Shown here: one piece after another, positions 1-10,998 of the stretch
How positions within the stretch are numbered: the stretch's first letter is position 1
How the letters are laid out: each line of letters begins with the position of its first letter
Origin: Stenotrophomonas sp. ESTM1D_MKCIP4_1
GTDB taxonomy: Bacteria > Pseudomonadota > Gammaproteobacteria > Xanthomonadales > Xanthomonadaceae
DNA: 64,000 nt
Direction of reading: 5' to 3'
Assembly (NCBI RefSeq): GCF_003086895.1
Contig: NZ_CP026004.1
Coordinates: 3,864,684-3,928,683 of the forward strand
Made by a program: the position numbers and the translations under genes
Notes under the pieces: model-generated
What the model was told of the DNA's origin: nothing
The model's database searches: none
Seen by the model: only the letters and a program-made list of their open reading frames with translations

Positions 1-35
1 AGGGCTTCGCGGTTGATCCCAAGTGCCTGATTTGT

Positions 36-111
<76 letters not shown>

Positions 112-151
112 TGCGCAGCGTCACAGTGTAGTGGACCGCGCCCCTGCCCGG

Positions 152-466
152 CTACTCAGGCATCACTGCCAGTGCTTTGGCCACCCGCTCCAGCCGCACT
201 TCCGCAATCTCCGCGAAGTGCTGCATCTGCCGCAGGTGTGCGTGGTACAACGCAACCGTCCTTCTGGCCGCTTCCAGCCCGGGTTGGTTGCGACCACCAA
301 AGCCCTCAACCAGCTGCGCGCCAGACCGCGTCAGAAGCGCCTGCGTCGTGCGGCGGGCGAACCCCAGCCGATCCTCGCGCTCATCCTGCTCCACTCCCTC
401 CCAATCCAGCAGCGGCGAGAAGTCGGCCTGCAGGGGATCAGGTATTTCGTGTTCGACAACATTCAT
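152..466 (-). CDS. Unknown small protein, 104 aa
   Basis: I do not recognise this protein. It begins MNVVEHEIPDPLQADFSP and is charged and mostly helical in appearance, with no signal peptide or membrane segment. The start at 466 is chosen because GGAG lies about 8 bases before it; a longer open frame upstream lacks a ribosome site. The C-terminal half (HAHLRQMQHFAEIAEVRLERV) looks amphipathic and could form a coiled coil. It sits alone between the tRNA and the HipA-like gene, with about 180 bp of upstream space that could hold its promoter. Function unknown. Confidence 0.6.
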   Translation of the reverse strand: MNVVEHEIPDPLQADFSPLLDWEGVEQDEREDRLGFARRTTQALLTRSGAQLVEGFGGRNQPGLEAARRTVALYHAHLRQMQHFAEIAEVRLERVAKALAVMPE

Positions 467-650
467 GGCGTAACTCCAGATGCATAAGGGATCCGTGCAA
501 CAGGCAGCACTTGGTGTGCATGGCCTGCTGCCTGTCTGCATCGGTGCCGGTGAAGATCCGGCCCGCCTACGCGATGTGTTGAGCATCTGCCCTACCAGCG
601 TGGGGCTGTCGCGGGGAGAGTTCAAATGGCAGATGCGACATCGGGTGTAA

Positions 651-2051
651 TCACCCAAATCGCGCCCCCATCGCCCTCACCCTCTCGGCATTAGCCGCCG
701 CCAATTCCCGCAGCCCAACCGAACCCACCCGCGCATCCCCCGCAACCCGCTCCCAAAACGCACTGGCCAGCGGCGCGGCCCAGCGCAGGTGTTCCAGCTC
801 CCCACTGCCACGCGGCGCCACCGCTTCCAACGCCACATCCGCCCGTAACACCCCCAACCGCGATGGCGCCAACGACATCGGCAGCATGTCGTACGCAGGC
901 GCCAACGGCAGCGCGCCGCGATCAATGAAATGGAAACCGATGTTGCCCTGATGCATATCGCTGTTGCCGATCAACCGGCCAAACGCATGCAGCCTTGCCA
1001 TGGCCTGCACGGTATCGGCAGACAGCCAACCCGACGCCTGCAGCAGCGCACCCGCACGTGGCCACTCCGCAGTCGCCTCGCCGGTAAACGCGGCCGAAAG
1101 CGACAGGAGCGAGACGAAGCCCCGGCGCCCCAGCACATCGGCGCTGCGATCAAAGCGCGTCACTTCCAGGAAGGTATGCGTGGGCGTCTGCAGCAACTCA
1201 CTGCTGGCGGCCTCCACGCCGGCGGCGCGCAGGGTTCCCAGCGCGAGGTGTTCGCACACCAGCAGGTCGGCCCAGCGCTGCGCAGCGTCGCCACCCTCGG
1301 GCTGGGCGAACTTCACGATCACGGCGCGGCGCCCGCCGTCGCCTTCCACGGTGGCGGTGAACTTGGGCTGCTCGCCCCCAGGCGACGACCCCACGTCTTC
1401 GCCACCCAGCGCGGCGCGGGCGCGTTGCGGGTACTGCTGCGGCCGGTCACGTGCATCCACGCGGTCAGGCGGTGCATCCAGCGCGGCCAGGGCCGCCTGC
1501 ACGGGCTCGCCGCCCAGCAGCAGATCGCCGGTCTCGGTGCCGCCGCCATGCACCAGCGCCACCAGCACGTCGTCGCGCTGCCAGCGTGTCAGATCCGAAG
1601 GCAGTCCAAGCCCGCGCGCGCGGCCATGCGCGAAGCTGCGGCCGAGGAAGCCTTGTGGGCGCAGGTCGTCGAGGTACCACGGCAGGCCTGGGAAGAAGGC
1701 GGCGATATCGCCGTCCGGTGCGCGCAGCAGGTTGGGACGCGCGCGGCTGGTGTCGACGTGGAAGGTATCGCCACTGAGGGCGATCACCCGGCCCAGCTCT
1801 TCCAGAGTGGCGTCCTCGCGCAGACGGTAGAGCGGCCATTCGCTGCCGGCGCGGGAGGGCTGGCGCAGGGCATAGGCGGTGGCGCGGGTCTGGCCCAGCC
1901 GCACGACCTGATCGCCACTGGCCGCGACCAGGCGGCTGAGGGTCATGCGGTTCACGCCCAGGTGCTCGGCCAGCACGGCCGCCGGTTGCGGCTGGCCGGG
2001 GGGAAGCTGGGCGATCAGATCTTCGGGCTGCAGGAGCGCGCGGCGGGCCAT
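651..2051 (-). CDS. yjjJ: HipA-family serine/threonine kinase with N-terminal HTH (YjjJ type)
   Basis: 466-aa protein of the HipA kinase superfamily. The first ~60 residues form a helix-turn-helix-like segment (AEHLGVNRMTLSRL). The kinase part shows the glycine-rich loop GGEQPKF (225-231), a likely ATP-binding lysine in VIVKF (K247), the catalytic loop GNSDMHQGN (362-370, Asp365 and Asn370) and a metal-binding PAYDMLP (Asp388). All key kinase residues are present, so it should be active. In E. coli, YjjJ is a stand-alone HipA-like toxin without a HipB partner; here too no HipB gene is adjacent, and the fused HTH may play that role. The upstream region is AT-rich and carries a repeated 14-mer, suggesting autoregulation (inference). 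Confidence 0.85.
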   Translation of the reverse strand: MARRALLQPEDLIAQLPPGQPQPAAVLAEHLGVNRMTLSRLVAASGDQVVRLGQTRATAYALRQPSRAGSEWPLYRLREDATLEELGRVIALSGDTFHVDTSRARPNLLRAPDGDIAAFFPGLPWYLDDLRPQGFLGRSFAHGRARGLGLPSDLTRWQRDDVLVALVHGGGTETGDLLLGGEPVQAALAALDAPPDRVDARDRPQQYPQRARAALGGEDVGSSPGGEQPKFTATVEGDGGRRAVIVKFAQPEGGDAAQRWADLLVCEHLALGTLRAAGVEAASSELLQTPTHTFLEVTRFDRSADVLGRRGFVSLLSLSAAFTGEATAEWPRAGALLQASGWLSADTVQAMARLHAFGRLIGNSDMHQGNIGFHFIDRGALPLAPAYDMLPMSLAPSRLGVLRADVALEAVAPRGSGELEHLRWAAPLASAFWERVAGDARVGSVGLRELAAANAERVRAMGARFG

Positions 2052-2069
2052 GGCAGGGCCTACGGGACG

Positions 2070-2192
2070 AATAGTGTTACGTATTTATCGCAAAATAACG
2101 CAGAGGGCAAGCCTAACGAAGCTTAAAAATCATTGTTTCACAAGGACTTTTGTGGAAAAAGCGAGGAGAGGCATCAAAAATAGTGTTACGTA
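2070..2192 (-). promoter_or_regulatory. AT-rich control region of the HipA-like gene with a duplicated 14-bp motif
   Basis: Two exact copies of AATAGTGTTACGTA occur at 2070-2083 and 2179-2192, 109 bp apart and in the same orientation, in an AT-rich stretch that contrasts with the GC-rich genome. The proximal copy lies about 20 bp before the start codon. On the minus strand a possible promoter TTGCCC-N16-ATAAAT lies just upstream of the proximal copy. The layout fits a repressor binding two sites; that the HTH of the HipA-like protein itself binds is inference. Confidence 0.5.
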
Positions 2193-2245
2193 AAAGTTAT
2201 GAATTCTTCATGCAGTCCGCCAGGCATGGCCCGGCACTACCAAAG

Positions 2246-2270
2246 AAAAACCCCGCCGAAGCGGGGTTTC
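2246..2270 (-). terminator. Intrinsic terminator of rpoD
   Basis: The minus strand reads AAACCCCGC-TTCG-GCGGGGTTTTT, a stable hairpin with an UUCG loop followed by a T run, about 30 bp after the rpoD stop. The A-rich other side means it may also work for plus-strand transcripts. Confidence 0.9.
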
Positions 2271-2297
2271 TCTCAACACATCAGCGGTACCCGGATA

Positions 2298-4154
<1,857 letters not shown>

Positions 4155-4197
4155 GTAGTGCTCGCGCCACCGGCTAGGGAGAAATAGGGAACGTAGC

Positions 4198-4206
4198 ATT
4201 ATACCA
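4198..4206 (-). promoter_or_regulatory. Extended -10 promoter of rpoD
   Basis: The minus strand contains TGGTATAAT, a perfect TATAAT preceded by the TGn of an extended -10 element, 44 bp before the rpoD start codon. No good -35 is seen in the GC-rich sequence upstream, which fits an extended -10 type. Confidence 0.6.
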
Positions 4207-4244
4207 GCCCGGGGCCCCGCCTGCCGGGCGGTGGTCCCGGCGGC

Positions 4245-4685
4245 TCAGGGCCTGAGAAGGAAGGTCACGGGACCATCGTTGACCAGGCTGACGACCATAT
4301 GGGCACCAAACCGGCCTGTTTCCACCCCCGGGGCGTGATTTTCACGGCAGATCTCGACAAATCGATTGAACCCGCGTTCAGCCTCGTCCGGCGGGGCAGC
4401 GCTGGTGAAGCTGGGGCGCATGCCCGACCGGGTCTCGGCGGCCAGGGTGAACTGGCTGACCAGCAGCAGCCCGCCCCCGGTATCCCGCAGCGAACGGTTC
4501 ATTTTCCCCGCCTCATCTGCAAATACACGGTAGCCGAGCAGGCGTTCGGCCATCCGCGTGAGCTGCGCTTCGGTGTCGCCCGGCTCCATGCCCACCAGGG
4601 CCAGCAGGCCGGGGCCGATCTGCCCGACCGCCTCGCCTTCCACGTGCACGGCGGCCTGGGTGACGCGCTGGATCAGGACAAGCAT
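4245..4685 (-). CDS. dtd: D-aminoacyl-tRNA deacylase
   Basis: 146-aa Dtd, which removes D-amino acids (and glycine mischarged on tRNA-Ala) from tRNAs and so protects translation. The hallmark motifs are present: SQFTLAA at 77-83 and NDGPVT at 136-141, the latter carrying the Gly-Pro that excludes L-amino acids. The start MLVLIQRV at 4685 has GGAG nine bases upstream; an upstream in-frame extension overlaps the divergent acyltransferase gene and is rejected. The gene ends close to the rpoD promoter and is read in the same direction as rpoD. Confidence 0.95.
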   Translation of the reverse strand: MLVLIQRVTQAAVHVEGEAVGQIGPGLLALVGMEPGDTEAQLTRMAERLLGYRVFADEAGKMNRSLRDTGGGLLLVSQFTLAAETRSGMRPSFTSAAPPDEAERGFNRFVEICRENHAPGVETGRFGAHMVVSLVNDGPVTFLLRP

Positions 4686-4746
4686 CGAAGGGCTCCAGAT
4701 AACGGGGCCGGCCACGATAGCAGCGCCCTTGGCTAAACTGGGGCCA

Positions 4747-5667
4747 ATGAATCCGCAACGCAAAGCCCGGCTGGTCTACCGCGCCACCACCCTGTTCGCC
4801 CGCCTGCCCTGGCCGCTGCTGCGGGGGTTTGCCCACGCCCTGGCCTGGGCCTGGATCCGCGTGAACGCCCGCGAGAGCCGGGTGACCCGGCGCAATCTGG
4901 AACTGGCCTACCCGGACATCACCGGCGCTGAGCGCGACCGCCTGCACCGCGAGCTGCTGCGTTCGACCGCGCTGCAGGCCATCGAAACCCTGCGCCTGTG
5001 GAGCCAGAAGCCGGCCGACAACCTGCGCCTGCACCTGAAGGAGCAGCACGGCGCGGCCCTGTATGACGCCGCCCTGGCCAGCGGCAAGGGCGTGATCGTG
5101 GCCGCCCCGCATTTCGGCAACTGGGAGCTGTTGAACCAGTGGCTGGCGTCCCGCGGGCAGATCGCCATCGTCTACAAGCCGCCGGAGGACGAGGCCGGCG
5201 ATGCCTTCCTGCAGCTGGTGCGCGGGGGCCAGAACGTGCAGCAGGTGCGTGCCGAAGGCCCGGCCGTGCGCCAGCTGTTCAAGGTGCTCAAGGACGGCGG
5301 CGCCACCGGCATCCTGCCCGACCAGCAGCCCAAGGCCGGCGACGGCGTGTTCGTGCCGTTCTTCGGGGTGCAGGCGCTGACCATGACCCTGGTCAACCGC
5401 TTGGCCGAGCGCACCGGCGCCACCGTGCTGTACGGCTGGTGCGAGCGCATCGGGCCGGACATGGAATTCGCCCTGCACATCGAACCCACTGATCCTGCGG
5501 TGGCCGACCCGGACCCGCAGGTGGCCGCCACCGCGCTCAATGCCGGCATCGAGCGCATCGCCCGCCGCGACCCCACCCAGTACCAGTGGACCTACAAGCG
5601 TTACACGCTGCGCCCACCGGGCAGTGGCGAGGATGACCCGTACGCGACCGAGGCGCACCCTCACTAG
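4747..5667 (+). CDS. lpxL: Lipid A biosynthesis lauroyl/myristoyl acyltransferase (LpxL/HtrB family)
   Basis: 306-aa member of the LpxL/LpxM late acyltransferases, which add secondary acyl chains to lipid A at the inner membrane. A hydrophobic N-terminal segment (about 15-38) would anchor it; the catalytic H(X4)E-type motif is seen as HFGNWE (122-127), followed by family motifs [19 protein letters not shown] and LYGWCERIG. The start MNPQRKARL is 61 bp from the divergent dtd start, so both genes probably have promoters in this short space. Which of LpxL or LpxM it is cannot be told from sequence alone. Confidence 0.9.
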   Translation: MNPQRKARLVYRATTLFARLPWPLLRGFAHALAWAWIRVNARESRVTRRNLELAYPDITGAERDRLHRELLRSTALQAIETLRLWSQKPADNLRLHLKEQHGAALYDAALASGKGVIVAAPHFGNWELLNQWLASRGQIAIVYKPPEDEAGDAFLQLVRGGQNVQQVRAEGPAVRQLFKVLKDGGATGILPDQQPKAGDGVFVPFFGVQALTMTLVNRLAERTGATVLYGWCERIGPDMEFALHIEPTDPAVADPDPQVAATALNAGIERIARRDPTQYQWTYKRYTLRPPGSGEDDPYATEAHPH

Positions 5668-5721
5668 AGGCCGCCCCGCCCGTGCGTTGAATACAACGCT
5701 GGCGCCCCCATAGAGACTGCG

Positions 5722-6855
5722 ATGTCCGCCTCCCCCGGTCCTGCCATGCCTGCTTCTTCCCTGTTCGGCGATCCCGCCGCGATCCGCTGCGAACGTGCGG
5801 TGGCCGAGCTGCGTGCCGGTCGCCCAGTGCTGCTGCACGATGGCCACGGCCAACGCCTGGCGGTGATCGCGCTGGACAGTGCAACGGCCAGCAGCTTCGC
5901 CGCCTTCGCCAGCGCCGCGCGCGAGCGCCACTACCTGTTCCTGACCGCCACCCGGGCACGCGTGCTTGGCGTGGAGGCCCCCGAGGGTGCACGGCTGCCG
6001 CTGGCCGGTGTGGCCTTCGATGCGCTGCCCTCGCTGGGCTACCTGCGCGAGCCGGGCCCGATGCCGGACGGCTGGAGTGCCGGCGATGCCTTTGATGCCG
6101 GGGCGGTGGAACTGGCCCGGCTGGGCCTGCTGCTGCCGGCGATGGTGGCCGTGCGCCTGGAGGCCGATGACCCCACCTTCGACGGTGCCGCCGAGGTGGC
6201 CCTGTGCGACCTGGCCGAGGGCGCGGCCCATGCGGCGCACGATTACGAACTGGTGGCGCGCTCGCCGGTGCCGCTGCGCGATGTGGGCATGACCACCTTC
6301 GCGGTGTTCCGCGGCGGCGTGGCCCAGCGCGACCAGGTGGCGATCATCGTGGGTGAGCCGGACCTGTCGGCCGTGGTGCCGGTGCGCGTGCATTCCTCCT
6401 GCCTGACCGGTGATCTGTTCGGTTCGCTCAAGTGCGACTGCGGCGACCAGCTGCGGCGCGGGCTGCGCAAGCTGAAGGAACTGGGTGGCGGCGTGCTGCT
6501 GTACCTGGACCAGGAAGGCCGCGGCACCGGCATCGCCGCCAAGATGCGCGCCTACGGCTACCAGCACGATGGCCTGGACACCATCGACGCCGATGCCCAG
6601 CTGGGCTTTGGTGCCGACGAACGCCGTTACGGCAGCGCGGTGGCGATGCTGCGCGGCCTTGGCATTTCGCGCGTGGCGCTGCTCAGCAACAACCCCACCA
6701 AGGCCCAGCGCCTGCGCAATGCCGGCATTGAAGTGCTGGACTGCATTCCGGTGACCGGCGAGATCACCGCCGAGAACGAACAGTACCTGCGCACCAAGGC
6801 CGACCGTGCCGGCCACATGCTCGACGTCGACGCGCTGATCCAGGCCGCCCAGTAA
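5722..6855 (+). CDS. ribA: GTP cyclohydrolase II with a degenerate N-terminal DHBP-synthase-like domain
   Basis: 377-aa protein. The C-terminal ~190 residues are a complete RibA, which opens GTP to start riboflavin synthesis: SSCLTGDLFGSLKCDCGDQL (zinc ligands Cys227, Cys238, Cys240), the catalytic DQEGRGTG (263-270) and SNNPTKAQRL. The N-terminal ~180 residues (AVAELRAGRPVLLHD, then ERHYLFLTATRARVLG) follow the outline of RibB (3,4-dihydroxy-2-butanone 4-phosphate synthase) but lack its acidic catalytic DDEDRENEGD-type loop. So it looks like a RibBA fusion whose RibB half lost activity; that is inference from pattern. It follows the acyltransferase on the same strand after 54 bp. Confidence 0.9.
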   Translation: MSASPGPAMPASSLFGDPAAIRCERAVAELRAGRPVLLHDGHGQRLAVIALDSATASSFAAFASAARERHYLFLTATRARVLGVEAPEGARLPLAGVAFDALPSLGYLREPGPMPDGWSAGDAFDAGAVELARLGLLLPAMVAVRLEADDPTFDGAAEVALCDLAEGAAHAAHDYELVARSPVPLRDVGMTTFAVFRGGVAQRDQVAIIVGEPDLSAVVPVRVHSSCLTGDLFGSLKCDCGDQLRRGLRKLKELGGGVLLYLDQEGRGTGIAAKMRAYGYQHDGLDTIDADAQLGFGADERRYGSAVAMLRGLGISRVALLSNNPTKAQRLRNAGIEVLDCIPVTGEITAENEQYLRTKADRAGHMLDVDALIQAAQ

Positions 6856-6931
6856 CGCGGCCGACCTGCTACCGTCTGCGCGGGGCGGCTGCGGCCGCCA
6901 CCGCCCTGCCCTGCTGCCGACGGACGCCCGC

Positions 6932-7432
6932 GTGACCGAACTGCCTTCGCCTGCCCCGCCCCTGGACCACTGGCAACCGCTGCCACGCCGTGCCGCGCGC
7001 ATGGCCGCCTTCGAGGGCGCCTTCGGCGGCCTGTTCGTGCCCGGCGCGCCACTGGCCGCCGCCTGGTGGTTCTTCGATCTGCCGGGGGGCCTGTGGGGTG
7101 CGCCGGTTGGCCTGCTGGTCGGCCTGGTGTTCGGCGCCTGGCTTGGCCACCGCCGCCTGACCCGCACGCGGTGGCGGCTGGACGCACAGGGGCTGGGCCT
7201 GCGCCGCGACCTGATGTGGCAGCTGGAAACCCGCATTCCTATTTCCCGCGTGCAGCACCTGGACCTGCGCCGTGGCCCGCTGGAACGTCGCGCCGGCCTG
7301 GCCACGCTGATCGTGCACACCGCCGGCACCCGCCTGAGTGCGGTGACGGTGAGTGGCCTGGACCACGCCGATGCCGAGCGCCTGCGCGACACCCTGGCGC
7401 ACCAGCTCGACCAGGACGCCGACGCCCTGTGA
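6932..7432 (+). CDS. Membrane protein with bacterial PH domain (YdbS-like)
   Basis: 166-aa protein starting at GTG. After a cytoplasmic N-terminus there are two hydrophobic segments (about 40-72), then a bacterial PH (bPH2) domain beginning WRLDAQGLGLRRDLMWQLETRIPISRVQHLDL, a pattern typical of the YdbS family. It overlaps the next gene by four bases (GTGA), so the two are translationally coupled, as ydbS-ydbT pairs are in other bacteria. Exact role unknown; members of this family are membrane proteins of uncertain function, some linked to resistance to bacteriocins. Confidence 0.8.
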   Translation: MTELPSPAPPLDHWQPLPRRAARMAAFEGAFGGLFVPGAPLAAAWWFFDLPGGLWGAPVGLLVGLVFGAWLGHRRLTRTRWRLDAQGLGLRRDLMWQLETRIPISRVQHLDLRRGPLERRAGLATLIVHTAGTRLSAVTVSGLDHADAERLRDTLAHQLDQDADAL

Positions 7433-8967
7433 GCCAGCCACCGCCCCTGCCGCCGTCGCTGCCTGGCGACGGCCACGAACATCGCCTGCACCCGTGGTCG
7501 TGGCTGTTCGTGCTGCTGATGCAGTTGCGCCACTACCTGCTGCCCCTGGTGGCATTGCTGGTGTTTGGCCAGCGCGGCGACCGCGACCCGATGTGGGCGC
7601 AGTTGATTCCGCTGCTGGCCATCGCCGCGCTGGTGCTGGTCTCGGTGCTGCAGTACCTGAGCTACCGCTACCGCATCGGCAACGATGCCATCACCGTGCG
7701 CAGCGGCCTGCTGTCGCGCAACCGGCGCGAGATTCCCTTCGCCCGCATCCACAACGTGGAAGTGCGGCAGAACCCGCTGCACCGCCTGTTCGGGGTGGCC
7801 GAGCTTCGCCTGGAATCGGCCGGTGGCGTGCGCCCGGAAGCCGAGATGCGGGTACTGAAGCTGGACCAGGCACTCGCCCTGGAACGACTGGTGCGCCAGC
7901 GCGGGCAGGCACCGCAGGCCGTGGCCAGCGATGCGCCGCAGGACGCACCCAGCGACGAAGACGAACAGGTACTGCTGCGCCTGTCGGCGTGGGACGTCGT
8001 GCGCATGGGCCTGTTGTCCAACCGCGGTTGGGCGCTGGCCGCCGCCGCGGTCGGCGTGCTGTTCCAGACCGTGCCGCGGCCGATGATGGACGATGCGATC
8101 CAGCGTGGCGGCCGCCAGGCCTTCGGTTACTTCAGCCACCTGCACGCCGGCCTGACCGGCACGCTGCTGCTGGTGGCCGCCGCGCTGCTGCTGGGCTGGC
8201 TGGGGCTGCGCGTGCTGTCGGTGGTGCTGACCGTGCTGCGTTATCACGGCTTCACCCTGAGCGAACGCGAACGCAGGCTGACGGTGTCCACCGGTCTGCT
8301 CAGCCGTACCCGCAGCAGCGTGGCGCGGCGGCGCATCCAGGCCTGGACCCTGCGCGAAGGCACGCTGCAGCGCTGGTTTGGCCTGCGCCAGCTGCGCATC
8401 GACAGCGCGGCAGGTGGTCCTTCCCGCGATGACGACCGCGCCTTGCGCGAACTGGCACCACTGGCCGCGGCGGCCACCTGCGAAGGGCTGGTCCGGCACC
8501 TGCTGCCGCAGCTGCAATGGCCTCCCGCACAGTGGCATGCCTTGCCGCAGCGCGGCTGGTGGCGGTTGAGCCTGGGCAGCCTGGTGCTGGTGCCGTTGCT
8601 GGCGGCGGGCGCGTACTGGCGCTGGGGGCCGTGGGGCCTGCTGGTGCTGGCGTGGCTGCCGGTGGCGCTGCTGGTGGCGCAGCGGCAGATGGCGCGCATG
8701 GGCTGGCACCTGGACGACCAGTACGTGGCCGTGCGCGGCGGCTGGTGGAAACGATGGTGGCGCTGGGCCGAACTGGACAAGGTGCAGGGCCTGCGCCTGC
8801 AGCGATCACCGCTGGACAAGCTGCTGGGCACCGCCAGCCTGCAGCTGGACACGGCTGGCGCGCATGGCGATGTGGCACTGGCGCTGAATTACCTGCCGCA
8901 GGCGCAGGCACAGCAGGTGATGGAGCAGCTGGCGGCGGCCTTGGCGCGGCGCAAGCTGCGCTGGTGA
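7429..8967 (+). CDS. Large membrane protein with repeated bacterial PH domains (YdbT-like)
   Basis: 512-aa protein with a GTG start that overlaps the stop codon of the preceding PH-domain gene. It has paired membrane segments each followed by a bPH2 domain: RYRIGNDAITVRSGLLSRN (about 75-95), then FTLSERERRLTVSTGLLSR (about 275), then WHLDDQYVAVRGGWW (about 425). This three-repeat membrane/PH arrangement is that of YdbT. It probably forms a complex with the upstream small PH protein. The gene runs straight into the tandem repeat array 4 bp after its stop. Confidence 0.8.
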   Translation: MSQPPPLPPSLPGDGHEHRLHPWSWLFVLLMQLRHYLLPLVALLVFGQRGDRDPMWAQLIPLLAIAALVLVSVLQYLSYRYRIGNDAITVRSGLLSRNRREIPFARIHNVEVRQNPLHRLFGVAELRLESAGGVRPEAEMRVLKLDQALALERLVRQRGQAPQAVASDAPQDAPSDEDEQVLLRLSAWDVVRMGLLSNRGWALAAAAVGVLFQTVPRPMMDDAIQRGGRQAFGYFSHLHAGLTGTLLLVAAALLLGWLGLRVLSVVLTVLRYHGFTLSERERRLTVSTGLLSRTRSSVARRRIQAWTLREGTLQRWFGLRQLRIDSAAGGPSRDDDRALRELAPLAAAATCEGLVRHLLPQLQWPPAQWHALPQRGWWRLSLGSLVLVPLLAAGAYWRWGPWGLLVLAWLPVALLVAQRQMARMGWHLDDQYVAVRGGWWKRWWRWAELDKVQGLRLQRSPLDKLLGTASLQLDTAGAHGDVALALNYLPQAQAQQVMEQLAAALARRKLRW

Positions 8968-8971
8968 AGGC

Positions 8972-9901
8972 AGGCATCCACGCATGGCGTGGATCTACCG
9001 GACATCACCGCGTGCGTGAACAACTGCCGGTAGAGTCGACCGTTGGTTGACCATCGCGCGCAGCGCGGGGTTTTCGCGGCGAGGATCAACAGCAGTCGAC
9101 CAACGGTCGACTCTACCCGGCAGCGCAGGCATCCACGCATGGCGTGGATCTACCGGACATCACCGCGTGCGTGAACAACCGCCGGTAGAGTCGACCGTTG
9201 GTCGACCATCGCGCGCAGCGCGGGGTTTTCGCGGCGAGGATCAACAACAGTCGACCAACGGTCGACTCTACCCGGCAACGCAGGCATCCACGCATGGCGT
9301 GGATCTACCGGACATCACCGCGTGCGTGAACAACCGCGGGTAGAGTCGACCGTTGGTCGACCATCGCGCGCAGCGCGGGGTTTTCGCGGCGAGGATCAAC
9401 AACAGTCGACCAACGGTCGACTCTACCCGGCAACGCAGGCATCCATGCATGGCGTGGATCTACCGGACATCACCGCGTGCGTGAACAACTGCCGGTAGAG
9501 TCGACCGTTGGTCGACCATCGCGCGCAGCGCGGGGTTTTCGGGCAGAGAATCAACAACAGTCGACCAACGGTCGACTCTACCCGGCAACGCAGGCATCCA
9601 CGCATGGCGTGGATCTACCGGACATCACCGCGTGCGTGAACAACCGCCGGTAGAGTCGACCGTTGGTCGACCATCGCGCGCAGCGCGGGGTTTTCGCGGC
9701 GAGGATCAACAACAGTCGACCAACGGTCGACTCTACCCGGCAACGCAGGCATCCACGCATGGCGTGGATCTACCGGACATCACCGCGTGCGTGAAAAACC
9801 GCCGGTAGAGTCGACCGTTGGTCGACCATCGCGCGCAGCGCGGGGTTTTCGCGGCGAGGATCAACAGCAGTCGACCAACGGTCGACTCTACCGGGCAACC
9901 G
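8972..9901. repeat. Tandem array of six 155-bp units built from GTAG-type palindromes
   Basis: The motif AGGCATCCACGCATGG starts at 8972, 9127, 9282, 9437, 9592 and 9747, exactly 155 bp apart. Each unit holds three palindromes: ATCCACGCATGGCGTGGAT, GTAGAGTCGACCGTTGG and its inverted partner CCAACGGTCGACTCTAC, linked by CGCGCGCAGCGCGGGGTTTTC. Units are nearly identical; the fourth differs most (CATCCATGCATGG and a GGGCAGAGAATC spacer). The units are REP/SMAG-like dimers that have expanded in tandem between two unrelated genes. The 930-bp stretch has no real gene; the many 60-residue open frames in it are repeat translation. Confidence 0.95.
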
Positions 9902-9941
9902 TATGCATCCCCGAGGTTGCCGGCCAGCGGCCGGCAATATC

Positions 9942-10997
9942 TCACCGTTGCGACGGGCCCCAATACCCCAGGTCCTTGCGGATCTGCAGGTCGCGCATCC
10001 AGCTGCCGAATGGCTTGCGGCGCAGCGCGCCCATTTCGCCGGACAGGAAATCCTCGGTGGCGGCAATCACCCGCTCGCTCGAACGGCCATCGCGGAACGG
10101 ATGGATGGCATCGGCATAACGCACGATCTCGGCCTGCAGCGCGGCGTCCGGATGCAGCGCGCGCTGCAGCATTGCCGGCAGCTGCGTGGCATCGTCGAAA
10201 TCGATCATGTGCGGCTTGGGCACGCGGTTGCGGAAGGTCACCACCGGCTTGTGCTGGACGATGAACTCCGAAACGATCGACGAGGTATCCGACACCAGCA
10301 CGTCGGCCGCGCGCTGGGCGGCCATCACCTGCTCCGGTTCGACGAAGCGCGCATTGGCGCCGGCCAGCGCGCGGTAACGCTCGAACAGTTCCGGCGGGCA
10401 CTTGGGATGCAGGGTCAGCAGCCAGTAGTGATCACCGGCAGCGATGTCGGCGGCGATCGGCGCCAGCAGGTGCGGGGCCGCGCTCAGGCGCTCGGTGAAC
10501 GTCGAGCCGAACAGGATGACCGGACGCCCGGCAGCCAGCGCACGCAGCGCGGCGCTTTCGCCGCCATCGTCGCGGAACAGAGGATCCAGCTTCGGCCAGC
10601 CGGTTTCGGCCACGGCGAAGTGCCCCTGCTGCTCGGCCATCTGCCGGAACGGCGCGGTGGTGGCGGGCCCCTGCGTGCAGTACAGATCGAACATGCCGCG
10701 TACCCGGAAATGGCCACGCGCACTGTCCCGCTTCTCCACGTTGAAGCCATGGAACAGCTGCACCTTGGCCCCGGAAAGGAAGGTCGGCACCCAGTTGGCC
10801 GCGCTGAACACCGCGCGCGGGCGCATGGCCAGGGCCTGCTTCAGGCCGATATTAGGCACACCCGGCAGGCGGCTGCCGGCCGCGCCGCCCTCGAACCAGG
10901 CGGCCACTTCCTGCCCGGACGCGTGCAACGCCTGCGCCAACGGGGCGAGAATAGGCAGCGCATAGCGCTCCGTCGCAAACAACAGGTACCCGGCCAT
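9942..10997 (-). CDS. CDP-glycerol glycerophosphotransferase-family protein
   Basis: 351-aa protein, starting MAGYLLFATERYALPI. The fold is that of the GT-B-like CDP-glycerol:poly(glycerophosphate) transferase family: a first half ending in the acceptor region (KVQLFHGFNVEKRD), and a second half with LFGSTFTERLS, LLTLHPKCPP and the strongly typical VLVSDTSSIVSEFIVQHKPVVTF. In Gram-negative xanthomonads such proteins are thought to build or decorate surface polysaccharide rather than teichoic acid. It lies head-to-head with a glycosyltransferase gene with the start codons nearly touching, and ends 40 bp from the 155-bp repeat array. An ATG one codon earlier (11000) is possible. Confidence 0.8.
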   Translation of the reverse strand: MAGYLLFATERYALPILAPLAQALHASGQEVAAWFEGGAAGSRLPGVPNIGLKQALAMRPRAVFSAANWVPTFLSGAKVQLFHGFNVEKRDSARGHFRVRGMFDLYCTQGPATTAPFRQMAEQQGHFAVAETGWPKLDPLFRDDGGESAALRALAAGRPVILFGSTFTERLSAAPHLLAPIAADIAAGDHYWLLTLHPKCPPELFERYRALAGANARFVEPEQVMAAQRAADVLVSDTSSIVSEFIVQHKPVVTFRNRVPKPHMIDFDDATQLPAMLQRALHPDAALQAEIVRYADAIHPFRDGRSSERVIAATEDFLSGEMGALRRKPFGSWMRDLQIRKDLGYWGPSQR

Positions 10998-10998
10998 C

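Noticed and set aside
4513..8709. A 1398-codon open frame on the minus strand
   Set aside because: It is antisense to lpxL, ribA and the PH-domain genes, has Gln/His/Arg-rich low-complexity translation and no motifs; an effect of high GC in the third codon position.
9113..9760. Series of identical 60-residue minus-strand frames spaced by 155 bp
   Set aside because: They are translations of the tandem repeat units with no ribosome sites; not a protein family.
8972..9901. CRISPR array
   Set aside because: The whole 155-bp unit repeats, including what would be the spacers, and no cas genes are near.
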